Shown: one piece after another, positions 16,263 to 25,490 of the stretch
Layout: every line of letters begins with the position of its first letter
Numbering within the stretch: the stretch's first letter is position 1
Assembly (NCBI RefSeq): GCF_900116145.1
Contig: NZ_FPAB01000001.1
Span: forward strand, 310,001-374,000
DNA: 64,000 nt
Direction: 5' to 3'
From: Streptomyces harbinensis
Lineage (GTDB): Bacteria > Actinomycetota > Actinomycetes > Streptomycetales > Streptomycetaceae
Made by a program: the position numbers and the translations under genes
The notes under the pieces: generated by a model
The model's input: the letters and a program-made list of their open reading frames with translations, nothing else
Database searches by the model: none
Told to the model about the DNA's origin: nothing

Positions 16263-17573
16263 TTACTCGGTGGCCTCGGCCGCGGCCCGGGCGGCGGCGG
16301 GCAGCGCGTCGGCGATCCGCTCCAGCGCGCGGTCGTCGTGCGCCGTGGACAGGAACCACGCCTCGAAGGCGGACGGCGGGAGGTACACCCCGGCCGCGAG
16401 CATGGCGTGGAAGAACGCGGTGAAGCGGAACGTCTGCTGGCGGCGGGCGGCGGCGTAGTCGGGGACGGCCGCCTCGGTGAAGAAGACGGAGAACATGCTG
16501 CCCGCCGACTGGATGGTGTGCGGGACGCCCTGCCCGGCGAGCGCGGCGGTGACCATCGCCCGTACCTTGGCGGCGGCGTCGTCGACCGTGGCGTAGGCGG
16601 CGTCGTCCAGCAGCCGCAGCTGGGCGAGGCCGGCGGCGGTGGCCACCGGGTTCCCGGAGAGGGTGCCCGCCTGGTAAACGGGGCCCGCCGGGGCGAGCTT
16701 CTCCATCACATCGGCACGCCCGCCGAAGGCCGCGGCGGGGAAGCCGCCGCCCATCACCTTGCCGAAGGTCATCAGATCGGGTGTTACCCCGTCCAGGCCG
16801 AACCACCCCTGGCGGCTGACCCGGAAGCCGGTCATCACCTCGTCGGAGATGTACAGCGCGCCGTGCTCGGCGCACAGGTCCTTCAGGCCCTGGTTGAAGC
16901 CGGGGAGCGGCGGGACGACGCCCATGTTGCCGGCGGCGGCCTCGGTGATGACGCAGGCGATCTCGCCGGGGTGGCGGGCGAAGGCGGCGCGTACCGCCTC
17001 CAGGTCGTTGTACGGGAGCACCACGGTCTCGCCGGCCGCGGCGCCGGTGACGCCGGGCGTGTCGGGCAGCCCGAAGGTGGCGACGCCGGACCCGGCCTGG
17101 GCGAGCAGCGCGTCCACGTGGCCGTGGTAGCAGCCGGCGAACTTGATGATCTTCTCCCGGCCGGTGAAGCCGCGGGCCAGCCGGATCGCCGACATGGTGG
17201 CCTCGGTGCCGGAGGAGACCAGTCGCACCCGCTCCACCGGGGCGACGCGGTCGACGATCTCCTCGGCGAGCGCCACCTCGCCCTCGGTGGGGGTGCCGAA
17301 GGAGGTGCCCCGGGCGACCGCCGCCTGTACGGCCTCGACGACGGCCGGGTGGGCGTGGCCGAGGATCATCGGCCCCCAGGAGCACACCAGATCGACGTAT
17401 TCGCGGCCGTCGGCGTCCGTGACGTACGGACCGGTACCGGATGCCATGAACCGGGGCACTCCGCCCACCGCGCCGAAGGCCCGCACCGGAGAGTTCACGC
17501 CGCCGGGGGTCACGCGGGCTGCACGGGAGAAGAGTGTCTGCGAAACTGGGGTGGCCTCAGAGGTGTGCGTCAC
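16263..17573 (-). CDS. hemL: Glutamate-1-semialdehyde 2,1-aminomutase
   Basis: The 436-residue class-III aminotransferase makes 5-aminolevulinate, the tetrapyrrole precursor, by the C5 route. The PLP lysine is Lys272 in [11 protein letters not shown], with the phosphate loop SSGTEATM at about 120 and DEVMTGFR at 244-251. Its place at the head of a cytochrome c maturation cluster links haem supply with haem attachment. Length and motifs are typical. Confidence 0.96.
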   Translation of the reverse strand: MTHTSEATPVSQTLFSRAARVTPGGVNSPVRAFGAVGGVPRFMASGTGPYVTDADGREYVDLVCSWGPMILGHAHPAVVEAVQAAVARGTSFGTPTEGEVALAEEIVDRVAPVERVRLVSSGTEATMSAIRLARGFTGREKIIKFAGCYHGHVDALLAQAGSGVATFGLPDTPGVTGAAAGETVVLPYNDLEAVRAAFARHPGEIACVITEAAAGNMGVVPPLPGFNQGLKDLCAEHGALYISDEVMTGFRVSRQGWFGLDGVTPDLMTFGKVMGGGFPAAAFGGRADVMEKLAPAGPVYQAGTLSGNPVATAAGLAQLRLLDDAAYATVDDAAAKVRAMVTAALAGQGVPHTIQSAGSMFSVFFTEAAVPDYAAARRQQTFRFTAFFHAMLAAGVYLPPSAFEAWFLSTAHDDRALERIADALPAAARAAAEATE

Positions 17574-17702
17574 CGTTCCATGGTGGCAGAGCCCTCAGAC
17601 AGCTGTGCGTTCGGGCGTTTCGCGAGCGCCTGTCGGGGGAGGTCCCTTCTGAGACGATGATCGGATTGCGCGGCGGGGACCGCGCCGAGGCGGGGCGGTG
17701 AC

Positions 17703-18314
17703 ATGCAGCGCGGAGGCGGACTGGGCGAGGGGGACCTCGGTCCCGAACCTGCGCCGCGCCCGCGTTCGCGCAGAGGCCGGCACCGCCGCAAGGGCGAGGC
17801 CGGCGGCACCCCCGCCACCGGCGGTGCGGGCGGCGCCGGCGGCCCGGCGGAGAGCGAGATCCGGCTGGGCGGGGGCCGGCTGGCCGTGACGTACAAGTAC
17901 TTCGGCGCTCCGGACGGCGCCACCGCCGCCCGCGTCCCGCTGTCGATGCGCCCCGAGGAGCTGGGCGGCGACGAGCTGGGGCAGGGCATGTTCACCCGCA
18001 TCAAGCCGGAGACCATGGCCGCCATGGTGCTCACCGGCATCGAGGGCATCCCGCTGCACCGCGTCCCGCCGCTGGAGCTGGTGGTGCTCCACCCCGACTA
18101 CGCCGTGGTGAAGCTGCCCACCACCGCCGTCGACCCGCTGCGCGCCATCGGGGACGAGACGGTGGGCGCCGCCGCCTTCATCTGGTCCACCGTGCCCGAC
18201 CGGCGCGGGCCCACCGACGCGTTCGGCGTCTACCGGCTGCTCAACGAGTGGCAGGACTTCTCCCGCCGGCTGCACGAGGCCGGCCACCAGCCGTACTGCC
18301 TGGTCTGGCCCTGA
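17703..18314 (+). CDS. Conserved hypothetical protein
   Basis: The 203-residue protein begins with about 55 residues of Gly/Arg/Pro-rich low-complexity sequence. A compact folded region follows, starting ESEIRLGGGRLAVTYKYFG and ending at the C-terminal tryptophan. No signal peptide, membrane span or known catalytic motif is visible. It is divergent from hemL, 130 bases away, an arrangement I believe is common in streptomycetes. I cannot assign a function. Confidence 0.75.
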   Translation: MQRGGGLGEGDLGPEPAPRPRSRRGRHRRKGEAGGTPATGGAGGAGGPAESEIRLGGGRLAVTYKYFGAPDGATAARVPLSMRPEELGGDELGQGMFTRIKPETMAAMVLTGIEGIPLHRVPPLELVVLHPDYAVVKLPTTAVDPLRAIGDETVGAAAFIWSTVPDRRGPTDAFGVYRLLNEWQDFSRRLHEAGHQPYCLVWP

Positions 18315-18322
18315 CCCCGCCG

Positions 18323-18341
18323 CGCCCGGGCAGCCCGGGCG
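18323..18341 (+). terminator. GC-rich hairpin after the hypothetical gene
   Basis: A perfect inverted repeat, CGCCCGGGC and GCCCGGGCG around a single A, starts nine bases after the stop codon at 18314. In practice the central bases would form the loop. No U-tract follows. It could terminate the hypothetical gene before the divergent-looking regulator unit at 18476. Confidence 0.4.
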
Positions 18342-18475
18342 GCCCACTGGCAGGAGTGCCACCCACCGGCGGATAACCGCCATCCGGCCCCGGAAGCCGC
18401 TCCACCTGGCCCGATGCCCGCTCCCTCCCGCCTCCGGGGACAGGTTCCGCCTCGGCGGAGGAGTACGTTCTGGCC

Positions 18476-19486
18476 ATGCACACCGTCGCCGTACTCGCCC
18501 TGGACCGGGTGATCCCGTTCGACCTGTCCACCCCGCTGGAGGTCTTCGCCCGCACCCGGCTGCCGGACGGGCGGCCCGGCTACCGGGTCCGGGTATGCGC
18601 CGAGCGGCCCGAGGTCGACGCGGGCGCCTTCACCCTGCGCGCCCCCTGGGACCTGGAGGGGCTGCGCGACGCCGACACGGTGATCGTGCCCGGCACCGCC
18701 GACCCCACCGCCCCGCTGCCGCCCGCCGTCCGGGACGCGCTGCGGGCCGCCGCCGCGCGGGGCACCCGGATCGCCTCCATCTGCTCGGGCACCTTCCCGC
18801 TGGCGGCCACCGGGCTGCTCGACGGCCTGCGCGCCACCACCCACTGGATCGCGGCCGGGGAACTGGCCGAGCGGCACCCGGCCGTGGAGGTGGACCCGGA
18901 CGTCCTGTACGTGGACAACGGGCAGTTCCTCACCTCGGCCGGCGCCGCCGCCGGCCTCGATCTGTGTCTGCACCTGATCCGCCGCGACTACGGCTCGGCG
19001 GTCGCCGCCCACGCCGCCCGGCTGTCCGTCATGCCGCTGGAACGGGAGGGCGGGCAGGCGCAGTTCATCGTGCACGACCTCCCGCCCCGGCCGCGCGGCG
19101 CCACCCTGGAGCCGCTGCTGGACTGGCTCCAGGAGAACCTGGCCCGCGAGCTGAGCCTGGCCGACATCGCCGCCCACGCCGGCACCAGCACCCGTACCCT
19201 CATCCGCCGCTTCCGCGAACAGACCGGCACCACCCCGCTCCAGTGGCTGCACCGCGCCCGCATCCGCCAGGCCCAGCACCTGCTGGAGACCACCGACCAC
19301 CCCGTGGAGGGCATCGCCGCCCGGGTCGGCTTCGGCTCCCCCACCGCCTTCCGCGACCGCTTCAAACGCACCACCGGCGTCAGCCCGCACACCTACCGCC
19401 GCACATTCGGCTCACCACCCCCGCAAAGTCAGACAAACTACCTTATTGCGGCAAGCGGGCGAGCGTCCCGGCGGGCCGTGCGGTAG
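18476..19486 (+). CDS. GlxA-family AraC-type transcriptional regulator (DJ-1/PfpI plus HTH)
   Basis: The 336-residue protein has an N-terminal DJ-1/PfpI-like amidotransferase-fold domain (about 1-175), including the elbow ASICSGTFPLAATGLLDG. A C-terminal AraC double helix-turn-helix spans about 215-315, with LSLADIAAHAGTSTRTLIRRF and VEGIAARVGFGSPTAFRDRFKR. Such regulators often sense small metabolites through the DJ-1 domain. No obvious target operon is adjacent; the next genes are lipoproteins in the same direction. Confidence 0.9.
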   Translation: MHTVAVLALDRVIPFDLSTPLEVFARTRLPDGRPGYRVRVCAERPEVDAGAFTLRAPWDLEGLRDADTVIVPGTADPTAPLPPAVRDALRAAAARGTRIASICSGTFPLAATGLLDGLRATTHWIAAGELAERHPAVEVDPDVLYVDNGQFLTSAGAAAGLDLCLHLIRRDYGSAVAAHAARLSVMPLEREGGQAQFIVHDLPPRPRGATLEPLLDWLQENLARELSLADIAAHAGTSTRTLIRRFREQTGTTPLQWLHRARIRQAQHLLETTDHPVEGIAARVGFGSPTAFRDRFKRTTGVSPHTYRRTFGSPPPQSQTNYLIAASGRASRRAVR

Positions 19487-19533
19487 ACATGTCCCCCGGA
19501 GAGCGTCCACACCACACCGTCCGGGAGGCAGCC

Positions 19534-20364
19534 ATGCGCAGTGCGCCGGCAGTGCTGCGCACCGCCCTCGCCGCCACGCTGCTCGGCGCACTCACCGCCG
19601 GGTGCAGCACCGGGGACGGCACCGACGGCGGCGGCACCGGCACAGGACCGGGCGGCAGCACCGCCGGGGCCGCCAAGCCGGGCCGCTACTCGGCCCTGCC
19701 CGAACCCTGCGGCTCCGTCAGCGAGAGCACCCTGCGCCGGGTGCTGCCCGACGCCGCACCCGAGGCGTACCGGGGCACCCCCGCCGTGACGTACGACACC
19801 GGCCGCCGGGGCGGCTGCTCCTGGCAGGGCACCGACGCCGAGACCGGCAGCACCCTGCAACTGAGCGTCGACTTCGAACGGGTCATCTCCTACGACCCCG
19901 AGGTCAGCGACGACGACCGGGCCGCCCTCGACTTCACCGCCCGCGCCGTCGCGGCCGGCCTCCCCGACCCGGACGCGCCGCAGGACGACACCGCGGACGG
20001 CAGCGCGGACGACGCCGACGACGACAGCGCCGACGACGCCGCGGCCGGCGAGCAGGACGGCGCACCCGCCGACGGCCGGGAGCCGGACGCGGCGGACGCC
20101 CCGGGCCGCACCGACAGCGAGGGCGAACCCGTGCCGCGCACCGTCAGCGGCATCGGCAGCGAGGCCTACCTCGACGACCGGCTCAGCAGCACCGCCACCG
20201 GCGCGCGCCGCGAGGTCACCCTGGCGTTCCGCAGCGCGAACGTCATCGCCACCGTCCACTACACCCGGATCAGCCCCGGCAGCGACACGCCCCCCGCCAG
20301 CACCCCGCTCCAGGACGGCGCCCAGCGCGTGGGCCGGCACCTGGCCGGCGGCTTCGACGATTAG
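19534..20364 (+). CDS. DUF3558-like lipoprotein
   Basis: The 276-residue protein has a lipobox (ALTAGC, Cys22 area), a Gly/Thr-rich linker and a folded region with the paired cysteines of DUF3558-type proteins: LPEPCGSVSESTLRRVLP and GGCSWQG. An Asp/Ala-rich acidic insertion occupies about residues 145-190. ATG 19534 is preceded by GGGAGGC; longer in-frame starts would lie inside the regulator gene and are rejected. It is a diverged tandem paralogue of the next gene. Function unknown; surface exposed. Confidence 0.8.
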   Translation: MRSAPAVLRTALAATLLGALTAGCSTGDGTDGGGTGTGPGGSTAGAAKPGRYSALPEPCGSVSESTLRRVLPDAAPEAYRGTPAVTYDTGRRGGCSWQGTDAETGSTLQLSVDFERVISYDPEVSDDDRAALDFTARAVAAGLPDPDAPQDDTADGSADDADDDSADDAAAGEQDGAPADGREPDAADAPGRTDSEGEPVPRTVSGIGSEAYLDDRLSSTATGARREVTLAFRSANVIATVHYTRISPGSDTPPASTPLQDGAQRVGRHLAGGFDD

Positions 20365-20446
20365 CACCCGCGGCGGGCCGAGGGCTGTACCGTGCTGTGC
20401 GGCGGACCGTCCCGACCGCCCCTGGATTAACGGAAGCGAAGAGATC

Positions 20447-21220
20447 ATGCACCCCACCGCCACCCCCCAAAAGGCCCTGCGCGCGCTGGCCTGGGCCGCC
20501 GTGCCCGCCCTGCTGATCGCCGGCTGCTCCTCCCCCGCCTCCGACTCCGGCGCGGACGGCAACGACGACGGGGCGGCGGCCGAGGGCAGCGAGAGCGCAC
20601 CCGAGCCGGAGCCGGTACGGTTCGCCGATCTGCCCAGCCCCTGCGCCGTCATCGGCGAGGACACCATCGACGACATCGTGCCCAAGGCCGACCCCAAGGG
20701 CGGCTCGGCGCTGACCTCGAACGACACCTCCCTGTCCGGCACCTGCCTGTGGAGCGGGCTGAAGGAGTACCAGTACCGCTCGCTGACCGTCTCGCTGCGC
20801 CGCTTCGAGTCCGATCTGTCGCTGGGCAGCGGCGACGAGCGGGCGCAGGGCTTCATCGCGCAGCAGGTCGAGGAGATCACCGGGGACGGCGCCAACAGCG
20901 ACATCGCCCAGGAGGATCTGGCGGGTACCGGCGACTCGGCGATCACGATCGCGTACAACGCCGAGAAGGACATCGACGACGACACCCAGGACTTCCGCCA
21001 GCAGCGGGTCGTGGTCCGCACCGGCAATGTGGTGGTGACCGTCGACTACGCGGCCACCGGCCTGGAGGGCGACGACATGCCCGGCGCCAAGGGCGTCCGG
21101 GAGCGCGCCGAGACGGCCGCGGCCGAGGCCGTGGAGCGGCTGGACGCGACCGCGCAGGAGGACGGCGGCGACGCGGACGAGGAGAGTGGCGCGGACACGG
21201 ACAAGAAGGACGACGCGTAG
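20447..21220 (+). CDS. DUF3558-like lipoprotein, tandem paralogue
   Basis: The 257-residue lipoprotein (lipobox LIAGC) has the same plan as its upstream neighbour: an acidic linker, LPSPCAVIGEDTIDDIVP, then GTCLWSG, then a hydrophobic RVVVRTGNVVVTVDY strand, and an acidic Asp/Glu/Lys tail. The two genes are about 80 bases apart and are followed by a DUF2637 membrane protein. They look like an old duplication. No ligand can be inferred. Confidence 0.82.
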   Translation: MHPTATPQKALRALAWAAVPALLIAGCSSPASDSGADGNDDGAAAEGSESAPEPEPVRFADLPSPCAVIGEDTIDDIVPKADPKGGSALTSNDTSLSGTCLWSGLKEYQYRSLTVSLRRFESDLSLGSGDERAQGFIAQQVEEITGDGANSDIAQEDLAGTGDSAITIAYNAEKDIDDDTQDFRQQRVVVRTGNVVVTVDYAATGLEGDDMPGAKGVRERAETAAAEAVERLDATAQEDGGDADEESGADTDKKDDA

Positions 21221-21301
21221 CCGAGCCGCCGGGGCCGGCCCCGCGGTGTGCGAGTCTTGGGCCCGCGAGGGAACACCAGTTCACACGGGGAGGCCCCACC
21301 A

Positions 21302-22594
21302 GTGGCCGCGATCAAGCTCACACGCGCACACCGCGTCCTGGTCGGGATCATCCTGGCCGGGGCGGTCGTCATCGCCGCCATCGGCTTTGTCGGCTCCTAC
21401 ACGGCGGTCCGTGAACTGGCCGAGCAGAAAGGATTCGGCGCCTTCTCGCCGTTCTTCCCCATCGGCATCGACGCGGGCATCGTCGTCCTGCTCTCCCTCG
21501 ACCTGCTGCTGACCTGGCTGCGCATCCCGTTCCCGCTGCTGCGCCAGACCGCCTGGCTGCTCACCGCCGCCACCATCGCCTTCAACGGCGCCGCCGCCTG
21601 GGGCGACCCGCTCGGCGTCGGCATGCACGCGATCATCCCGGTCCTCTTCGTGATCACCGTGGAGGCCGCCCGGCACGCCATCGGCCGGGTCGCCGACATC
21701 ACCGCGGACAAGCACATGGAGGGCGTCCGCATGTGGCGCTGGCTGCTCTCCCCGGTGCCCACCTTCCGGCTGTGGCGCCGGATGAAGCTGTGGGAGCTGC
21801 GCTCCTACGAAGAGGTCATCTCCATGGAGCGCGACCGGCTCGTCTACCAGACCCGGCTGCGCGCCGAGTACGGCCGCGCCTGGCGCCGGCGGGCCCCGGT
21901 GGAGGAACTGATGCCGCTGAAGCTGGCCCGCTTCGGCGTCCCGCTCAGCGAGACCGCCCCCGCACTCCGGCGCGCCGACGCGGCTGGCGACCCGGACCCG
22001 GGCCGGGCCCAGCCGCCCCGGTTCCCGCTGCCCGAACTGCCGGTGCTCCAGCCCCGCGCCGACCGCGAGGAGTGGTACGGCGCCGGCGGGCCGGCCGGAC
22101 CGGAGCCGGAGGCGGACTCGGCGGCGGGAACGGCTCCCGGGGCCGCGCCGGAAGCCGCGCGGCCGGAGCCCGTACAACCAGAGCCCGTACAGCCCGAACC
22201 CGGCGCCGAGCCCGAGCCCGAGCCGTACCCCGACGCCACCGTTCCGGTCGCCCCCGGCCGCCGCCGCAGCCTCGGCCAGGCCCCGGCCCCCGGCCTGCTG
22301 CCCGCGCAGCGCGGCGGCGAGGCCGACTACCTCCCGGACGAGGCGATCGACCCCGAGCCCATCGAGTTGCCCACCGATCTCGCCGAGGACGAGCGGTACT
22401 ACGCGGCCTACCACCGCTACGTCGTCGAGACCGGCGGCTTCCCGACCCCCCGTCAGCTCTCCGTCATGCTGAACGAACGCTTCGGCGTCACCGACGCGGA
22501 CGGCAATCTGCTCAGCGAGCAGCACGTGCGCGAGGTCATGCGCACCTACGGCTTCAAGGAGCGCTACAACTCCGACATGGGCACCAGCGTCTGA
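21302..22594 (+). CDS. DUF2637 membrane protein with Pro/Glu-rich tail
   Basis: The 430-residue protein starts at GTG 21302, eight bases after GGGGAGG. Four spans fill about residues 8-135 (for example VLVGIILAGAVVIAAIGFVGSY), the DUF2637 layout seen in actinobacterial chromosomes and conjugative plasmids. A basic cytoplasmic region (about 140-210) is followed by a low-complexity PEPVQPEP repeat segment. A C-terminal helical region (about 360-430), with PTPRQLSVMLNERFG and VREVMRTYGF, resembles a helix-turn-helix used in DNA-binding proteins of this group. It may couple membrane and DNA; the role is inferred. Confidence 0.8.
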   Translation: MAAIKLTRAHRVLVGIILAGAVVIAAIGFVGSYTAVRELAEQKGFGAFSPFFPIGIDAGIVVLLSLDLLLTWLRIPFPLLRQTAWLLTAATIAFNGAAAWGDPLGVGMHAIIPVLFVITVEAARHAIGRVADITADKHMEGVRMWRWLLSPVPTFRLWRRMKLWELRSYEEVISMERDRLVYQTRLRAEYGRAWRRRAPVEELMPLKLARFGVPLSETAPALRRADAAGDPDPGRAQPPRFPLPELPVLQPRADREEWYGAGGPAGPEPEADSAAGTAPGAAPEAARPEPVQPEPVQPEPGAEPEPEPYPDATVPVAPGRRRSLGQAPAPGLLPAQRGGEADYLPDEAIDPEPIELPTDLAEDERYYAAYHRYVVETGGFPTPRQLSVMLNERFGVTDADGNLLSEQHVREVMRTYGFKERYNSDMGTSV

Positions 22595-22683
22595 CCCGGC
22601 GGCCGGGACGCGGCTCAGGCCGCCCAGGGCAGGACGTGACGCCACAGGGGCCGTTGGCCACCGGCTGCCCTAGGGTGACGGGC

Positions 22684-23112
22684 ATGTCGCGCGACGCCTC
22701 CCTTTCCTCCGTCTGGCCGGTCCTGCACTACGACGACACCGGAGCGGCGTTGCGCTTCCTGGTCGAGGTGCTCGGCTTCACCGAAGCCGTCGCCGCGCCG
22801 GACGAGCACGGCGGAATCGGGCACGCCGAGGTGCGCTGGCCCGGTGGTGGGGCGCTGGTGTTCGGCTCGACCCGGCACAAGGACAGCGTGCACGGCCGGA
22901 TGCGCGCCGGGAGCAGCGCCGTGTACGTGGTCACCGACGAGGTGGAAGCGGTGCACCGGCGGGTGTGCGACGCGGGCGGGGACGTACTGGAGCCACCGCA
23001 CCGCACCGTGTTCGGGTCGGGCGCGGCGGCGTACGTGTGCACGGTGCGCGACCCGGAGGGCAATCTGTGGACGTTCGGCACCTACCGCGGCCCGGCGGCT
23101 GAGCGGCCGTGA
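22684..23112 (+). CDS. Glyoxalase/bleomycin-resistance (VOC) family protein
   Basis: The 142-residue VOC-fold protein shows the two beta-alpha-beta-beta-beta halves: VWPVLHYDDTGAALRFLVEVLGF at the N-terminus and the closing RDPEGNLWTFGTY strand typical of the family. The DPEGN-W-F-GTY metal-side motif is present. The substrate is unknown. It stands alone between the DUF2637 gene and the convergent SulP gene. Confidence 0.85.
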   Translation: MSRDASLSSVWPVLHYDDTGAALRFLVEVLGFTEAVAAPDEHGGIGHAEVRWPGGGALVFGSTRHKDSVHGRMRAGSSAVYVVTDEVEAVHRRVCDAGGDVLEPPHRTVFGSGAAAYVCTVRDPEGNLWTFGTYRGPAAERP

Positions 23113-23131
23113 CGGCTGGCCCCGGCCGGCC

Positions 23132-24637
23132 TCAGTGCCCGGCCGGTTCGCCGGTGAGGCGCTCGTGCAGGTGGGCGCTCGGGGCGTTGAGGCCGGTGAT
23201 CTCGACGGTCTTGCCGCGCCGGGCGTACTTCGCCTCGATGGCGTCGAGGGCGGCGACGGAGGAGGCGTCCCAGATGTGGGCGGCGGACAGGTCGATGACG
23301 ACGCGTCCGGGGTCGCCCGCGTAGTCGAACCGGCCGACGAGGTCGTTGGACGAGGCGAAGAACAGCGCGCCGGTGACCCGGTAGACGACGGTGGTCCCGT
23401 CCGGGTCGGTGACGGCGGTGACCTCGGCGAGGTGGGCGACGCGCCGGGCGAAGACGGCCATGGCGGTGAGGGAGCCGACGACGACGCCGATGGCCAGGTT
23501 GTGGGTGGCGACGACGCAGCCGACGGTGATCACCATGACGGCGATCTCCCCGGCGGGCAGCCGCCGCAGGGTACGGGGCGCGACGGAGTGCCAGTCGAAG
23601 GTGGCGAACGACACCATGACCATGACGGCGACCAGGGCGGCCATCGGGATGTCGGAGACGACGGGGCCGAAGACGACGCACAGCACCATGAGGAACGCGC
23701 CCGCGAGGAACGTCGACAGCCGGGTGCGGGCGCCGGAGACCTTCACGTTGATCATCGTCTGGCCGATCATGGCGCAGCCGCCCATGCCGCCGAAGAAGCC
23801 GGTGACGATGTTCGCGATGCCCTGCCCGACGGACTCCCGGGTCTTGTTGGAGGGGGTGTCGGTGATGTCGTCGACGAGCTTGGCGGTCATGAGCGACTCC
23901 ATCAGGCCGACCAGCGCCACGGCGAACGCGTACGGGGCGATCGTCGTCAGCGTTTCGACGGTGAACGGCACGTCCGGCAGGCCGGGTACCGGCAGCGCGG
24001 AGGGGAGTTCGCCCTTGTCGCCCACCGTGGGGACGGCGAGGGCCGCCGCCACCGTGATGACCGTGAGGATGACGATCGAGACCAGCGGGGCGGGCACGGC
24101 GGTGGTGATGCGGGGGAAGAGCACCATGAGGGCCAGCCCGCCGATGATCAGCGGATACACGGGCCAGGGCACATCCGTCATCTCCGGGACCTGGGCCATG
24201 AAGATCAGGATGGCGAGGGAGTTGACGAAGCCGGTCATCACCGGGCGCGGGATGAACCGCATCAGCTTGGCCACCCCGAGCGCGCCCAGGACCACCTGGA
24301 AGACGCCGGCGAGGATGACGGCGGCCACCAGGTGGCCCAGCCCGTGCTCGCGCTGGAGCGGGGCGATGACGAGGGCGACGGCGCCGGTGGCGGCGGAGAT
24401 CATGGCGCGCCGGCCGCCGACGACGGCGATGGTGACGGCCATGGTGAAGGAGGCGAACAGGCCGACCGCGGGATCGACCCCGGCGATGATCGAGAACGAT
24501 ATGGCCTCGGGGATCAGCGCCAGGGCGACGACGAGGCCCGCGAGGATCTCGGTGCGCCAGACCTTCGGGTCGGCGATCCAGTCGGGCGTCAGCGCGCGCA
24601 GGCGCGCGGCCGGGGACAGGGGGGTGCTGGAGGACAC
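23132..24637 (-). CDS. SulP-family anion transporter with STAS domain
   Basis: The 501-residue protein has 11 or so spans, beginning WRTEILAGLVVALALIPEAISFSIIAGVDP, the SulP signature region. A cytoplasmic STAS domain (about 395-490) includes VVIDLSAAHIWDASSVAALDAI. SulP proteins move sulfate, bicarbonate or other anions; substrate cannot be told here. I take GTG 24637 as start; in-frame codons upstream are Pro/Arg-rich and unlike coding sequence. It faces the MerR gene across a 380-base gap holding a perfect dyad. Confidence 0.85.
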   Translation of the reverse strand: MSSSTPLSPAARLRALTPDWIADPKVWRTEILAGLVVALALIPEAISFSIIAGVDPAVGLFASFTMAVTIAVVGGRRAMISAATGAVALVIAPLQREHGLGHLVAAVILAGVFQVVLGALGVAKLMRFIPRPVMTGFVNSLAILIFMAQVPEMTDVPWPVYPLIIGGLALMVLFPRITTAVPAPLVSIVILTVITVAAALAVPTVGDKGELPSALPVPGLPDVPFTVETLTTIAPYAFAVALVGLMESLMTAKLVDDITDTPSNKTRESVGQGIANIVTGFFGGMGGCAMIGQTMINVKVSGARTRLSTFLAGAFLMVLCVVFGPVVSDIPMAALVAVMVMVSFATFDWHSVAPRTLRRLPAGEIAVMVITVGCVVATHNLAIGVVVGSLTAMAVFARRVAHLAEVTAVTDPDGTTVVYRVTGALFFASSNDLVGRFDYAGDPGRVVIDLSAAHIWDASSVAALDAIEAKYARRGKTVEITGLNAPSAHLHERLTGEPAGH

Positions 24638-24919
24638 GGGGGGCGGAACCTGTCGTGCTCGGGCGCACCGGTGCGGCGGCAGGGGTGCGCGGGGGGGAAG
24701 GGGTGGCCGGAACGGCGTGGGGGACGGGGCTGGCCGGCGCGGTGGCGCGGGCGGGCCGGTGTCCCGGGGGGCGTTACGGCGGGCAGGCGGAGGCGGCGGG
24801 CGCCGGGGACGCGGGCACACTGCCCTCCTGCGAGAATCGGGACGTCACCGGGGGCGTCGTCGTCTCCGGCATGGCAGGGCGCAGGGCGGGAAAACGGAAC
24901 GCGCCCGCACCACCCGCAA
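24638..24919. other. Divergent intergenic region, no gene seen
   Basis: This stretch between the SulP gene and the MerR operator is GC-rich and homopurine/pyrimidine biased. I see no start with a convincing ribosome site and no recognised RNA motif. It should contain the SulP promoter and leader. Confidence 0.4.
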
Positions 24920-24943
24920 CTCTACCCTGACGTAAGGGTAGAG
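24920..24943. promoter_or_regulatory. Perfect dyad, probable MerR-family operator
   Basis: CTCTACCCT and AGGGTAGAG are perfect 9-base arms around the six-base spacer GACGTA. The 24-base size and its place about 75 bases before the MerR start fit an operator for the MerR-type regulator, bound between promoter elements. Which direction it controls cannot be settled from sequence. Autoregulation is the simplest reading, with the SulP gene as a second candidate target. Confidence 0.7.
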
Positions 24944-24961
24944 ATCGGCGGAGGGTGCGGC

Positions 24962-24994
24962 CCCGGCCCGCGACAGCCCGCGACAGCCCGCGAC
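24962..24994 (+). repeat. Ten-base tandem repeat in the merR leader
   Basis: The unit GCCCGCGACA, or its close variant, is present three times in a row between the dyad and the start codon of the MerR gene. It probably arose by slippage in GC-rich DNA. It lengthens the leader and lies too far upstream to act as the ribosome site. Confidence 0.6.
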
Positions 24995-25018
24995 GAGAAG
25001 AGCCAGGGGATCACCGAC

Positions 25019-25453
25019 GTGGACAGCAGGCACATGCAGATCGGCGAGGTCGCCGCGCGCACGGAGCTGTCCCTGCGAACCATCCGGCACTACGAGGAAA
25101 CCGGCCTGGTCACCCCCTCCGCCCGCTCCCAGGGCGGCTTCCGCCTCTACACCGAAGCCGACGTGGCCCGGCTCATGGTCATCCGCCGTATGAAGCCGCT
25201 GGGCTTCACCCTCGACCAGATGCGCGACCTCCTGGACGCCACCGACCGCCTCGACGCCGGCACCGCCGCGGACGCCGCCGAGCACGCGGCGCTGCTGGAG
25301 CGCGTACGGACCTACGAGCGGGCCGCCACCGAGCAGGTGGAGAAGCTGCGCGTCCAGCTGGCCCGCGCCGAGGACTTCGCCGCCACCCTGGCCGCCCGCC
25401 TGGAGCGGACGGCCGGCGCCGGGACGGCGGACCACCCGCCGACGGGCCCGTAG
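25019..25453 (+). CDS. MerR-family transcriptional regulator
   Basis: The 144-residue protein has the MerR winged helix (about 6-75: [20 protein letters not shown], then [11 protein letters not shown] and [14 protein letters not shown]). A dimerisation coiled coil follows (about 85-130). No metal-binding cysteines occur in the C-terminal part, so it is not a classical metal sensor. GTG 25019, eight bases after AGGGGA, is preferred to ATG 25034. The dyad upstream supports autoregulation. Its effector is unknown. Confidence 0.88.
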   Translation: MDSRHMQIGEVAARTELSLRTIRHYEETGLVTPSARSQGGFRLYTEADVARLMVIRRMKPLGFTLDQMRDLLDATDRLDAGTAADAAEHAALLERVRTYERAATEQVEKLRVQLARAEDFAATLAARLERTAGAGTADHPPTGP

Positions 25454-25490
25454 CCCCACCGCCGGCCGGCGCGGACCAGCCGCCGGTCCG

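Noticed and set aside
24734-24937. Short minus- and plus-strand frames in the SulP-MerR gap
   Set aside because: Composition is Arg/Pro/Gly-rich without coding periodicity, there is no ribosome site, and the MerR operator overlaps them.
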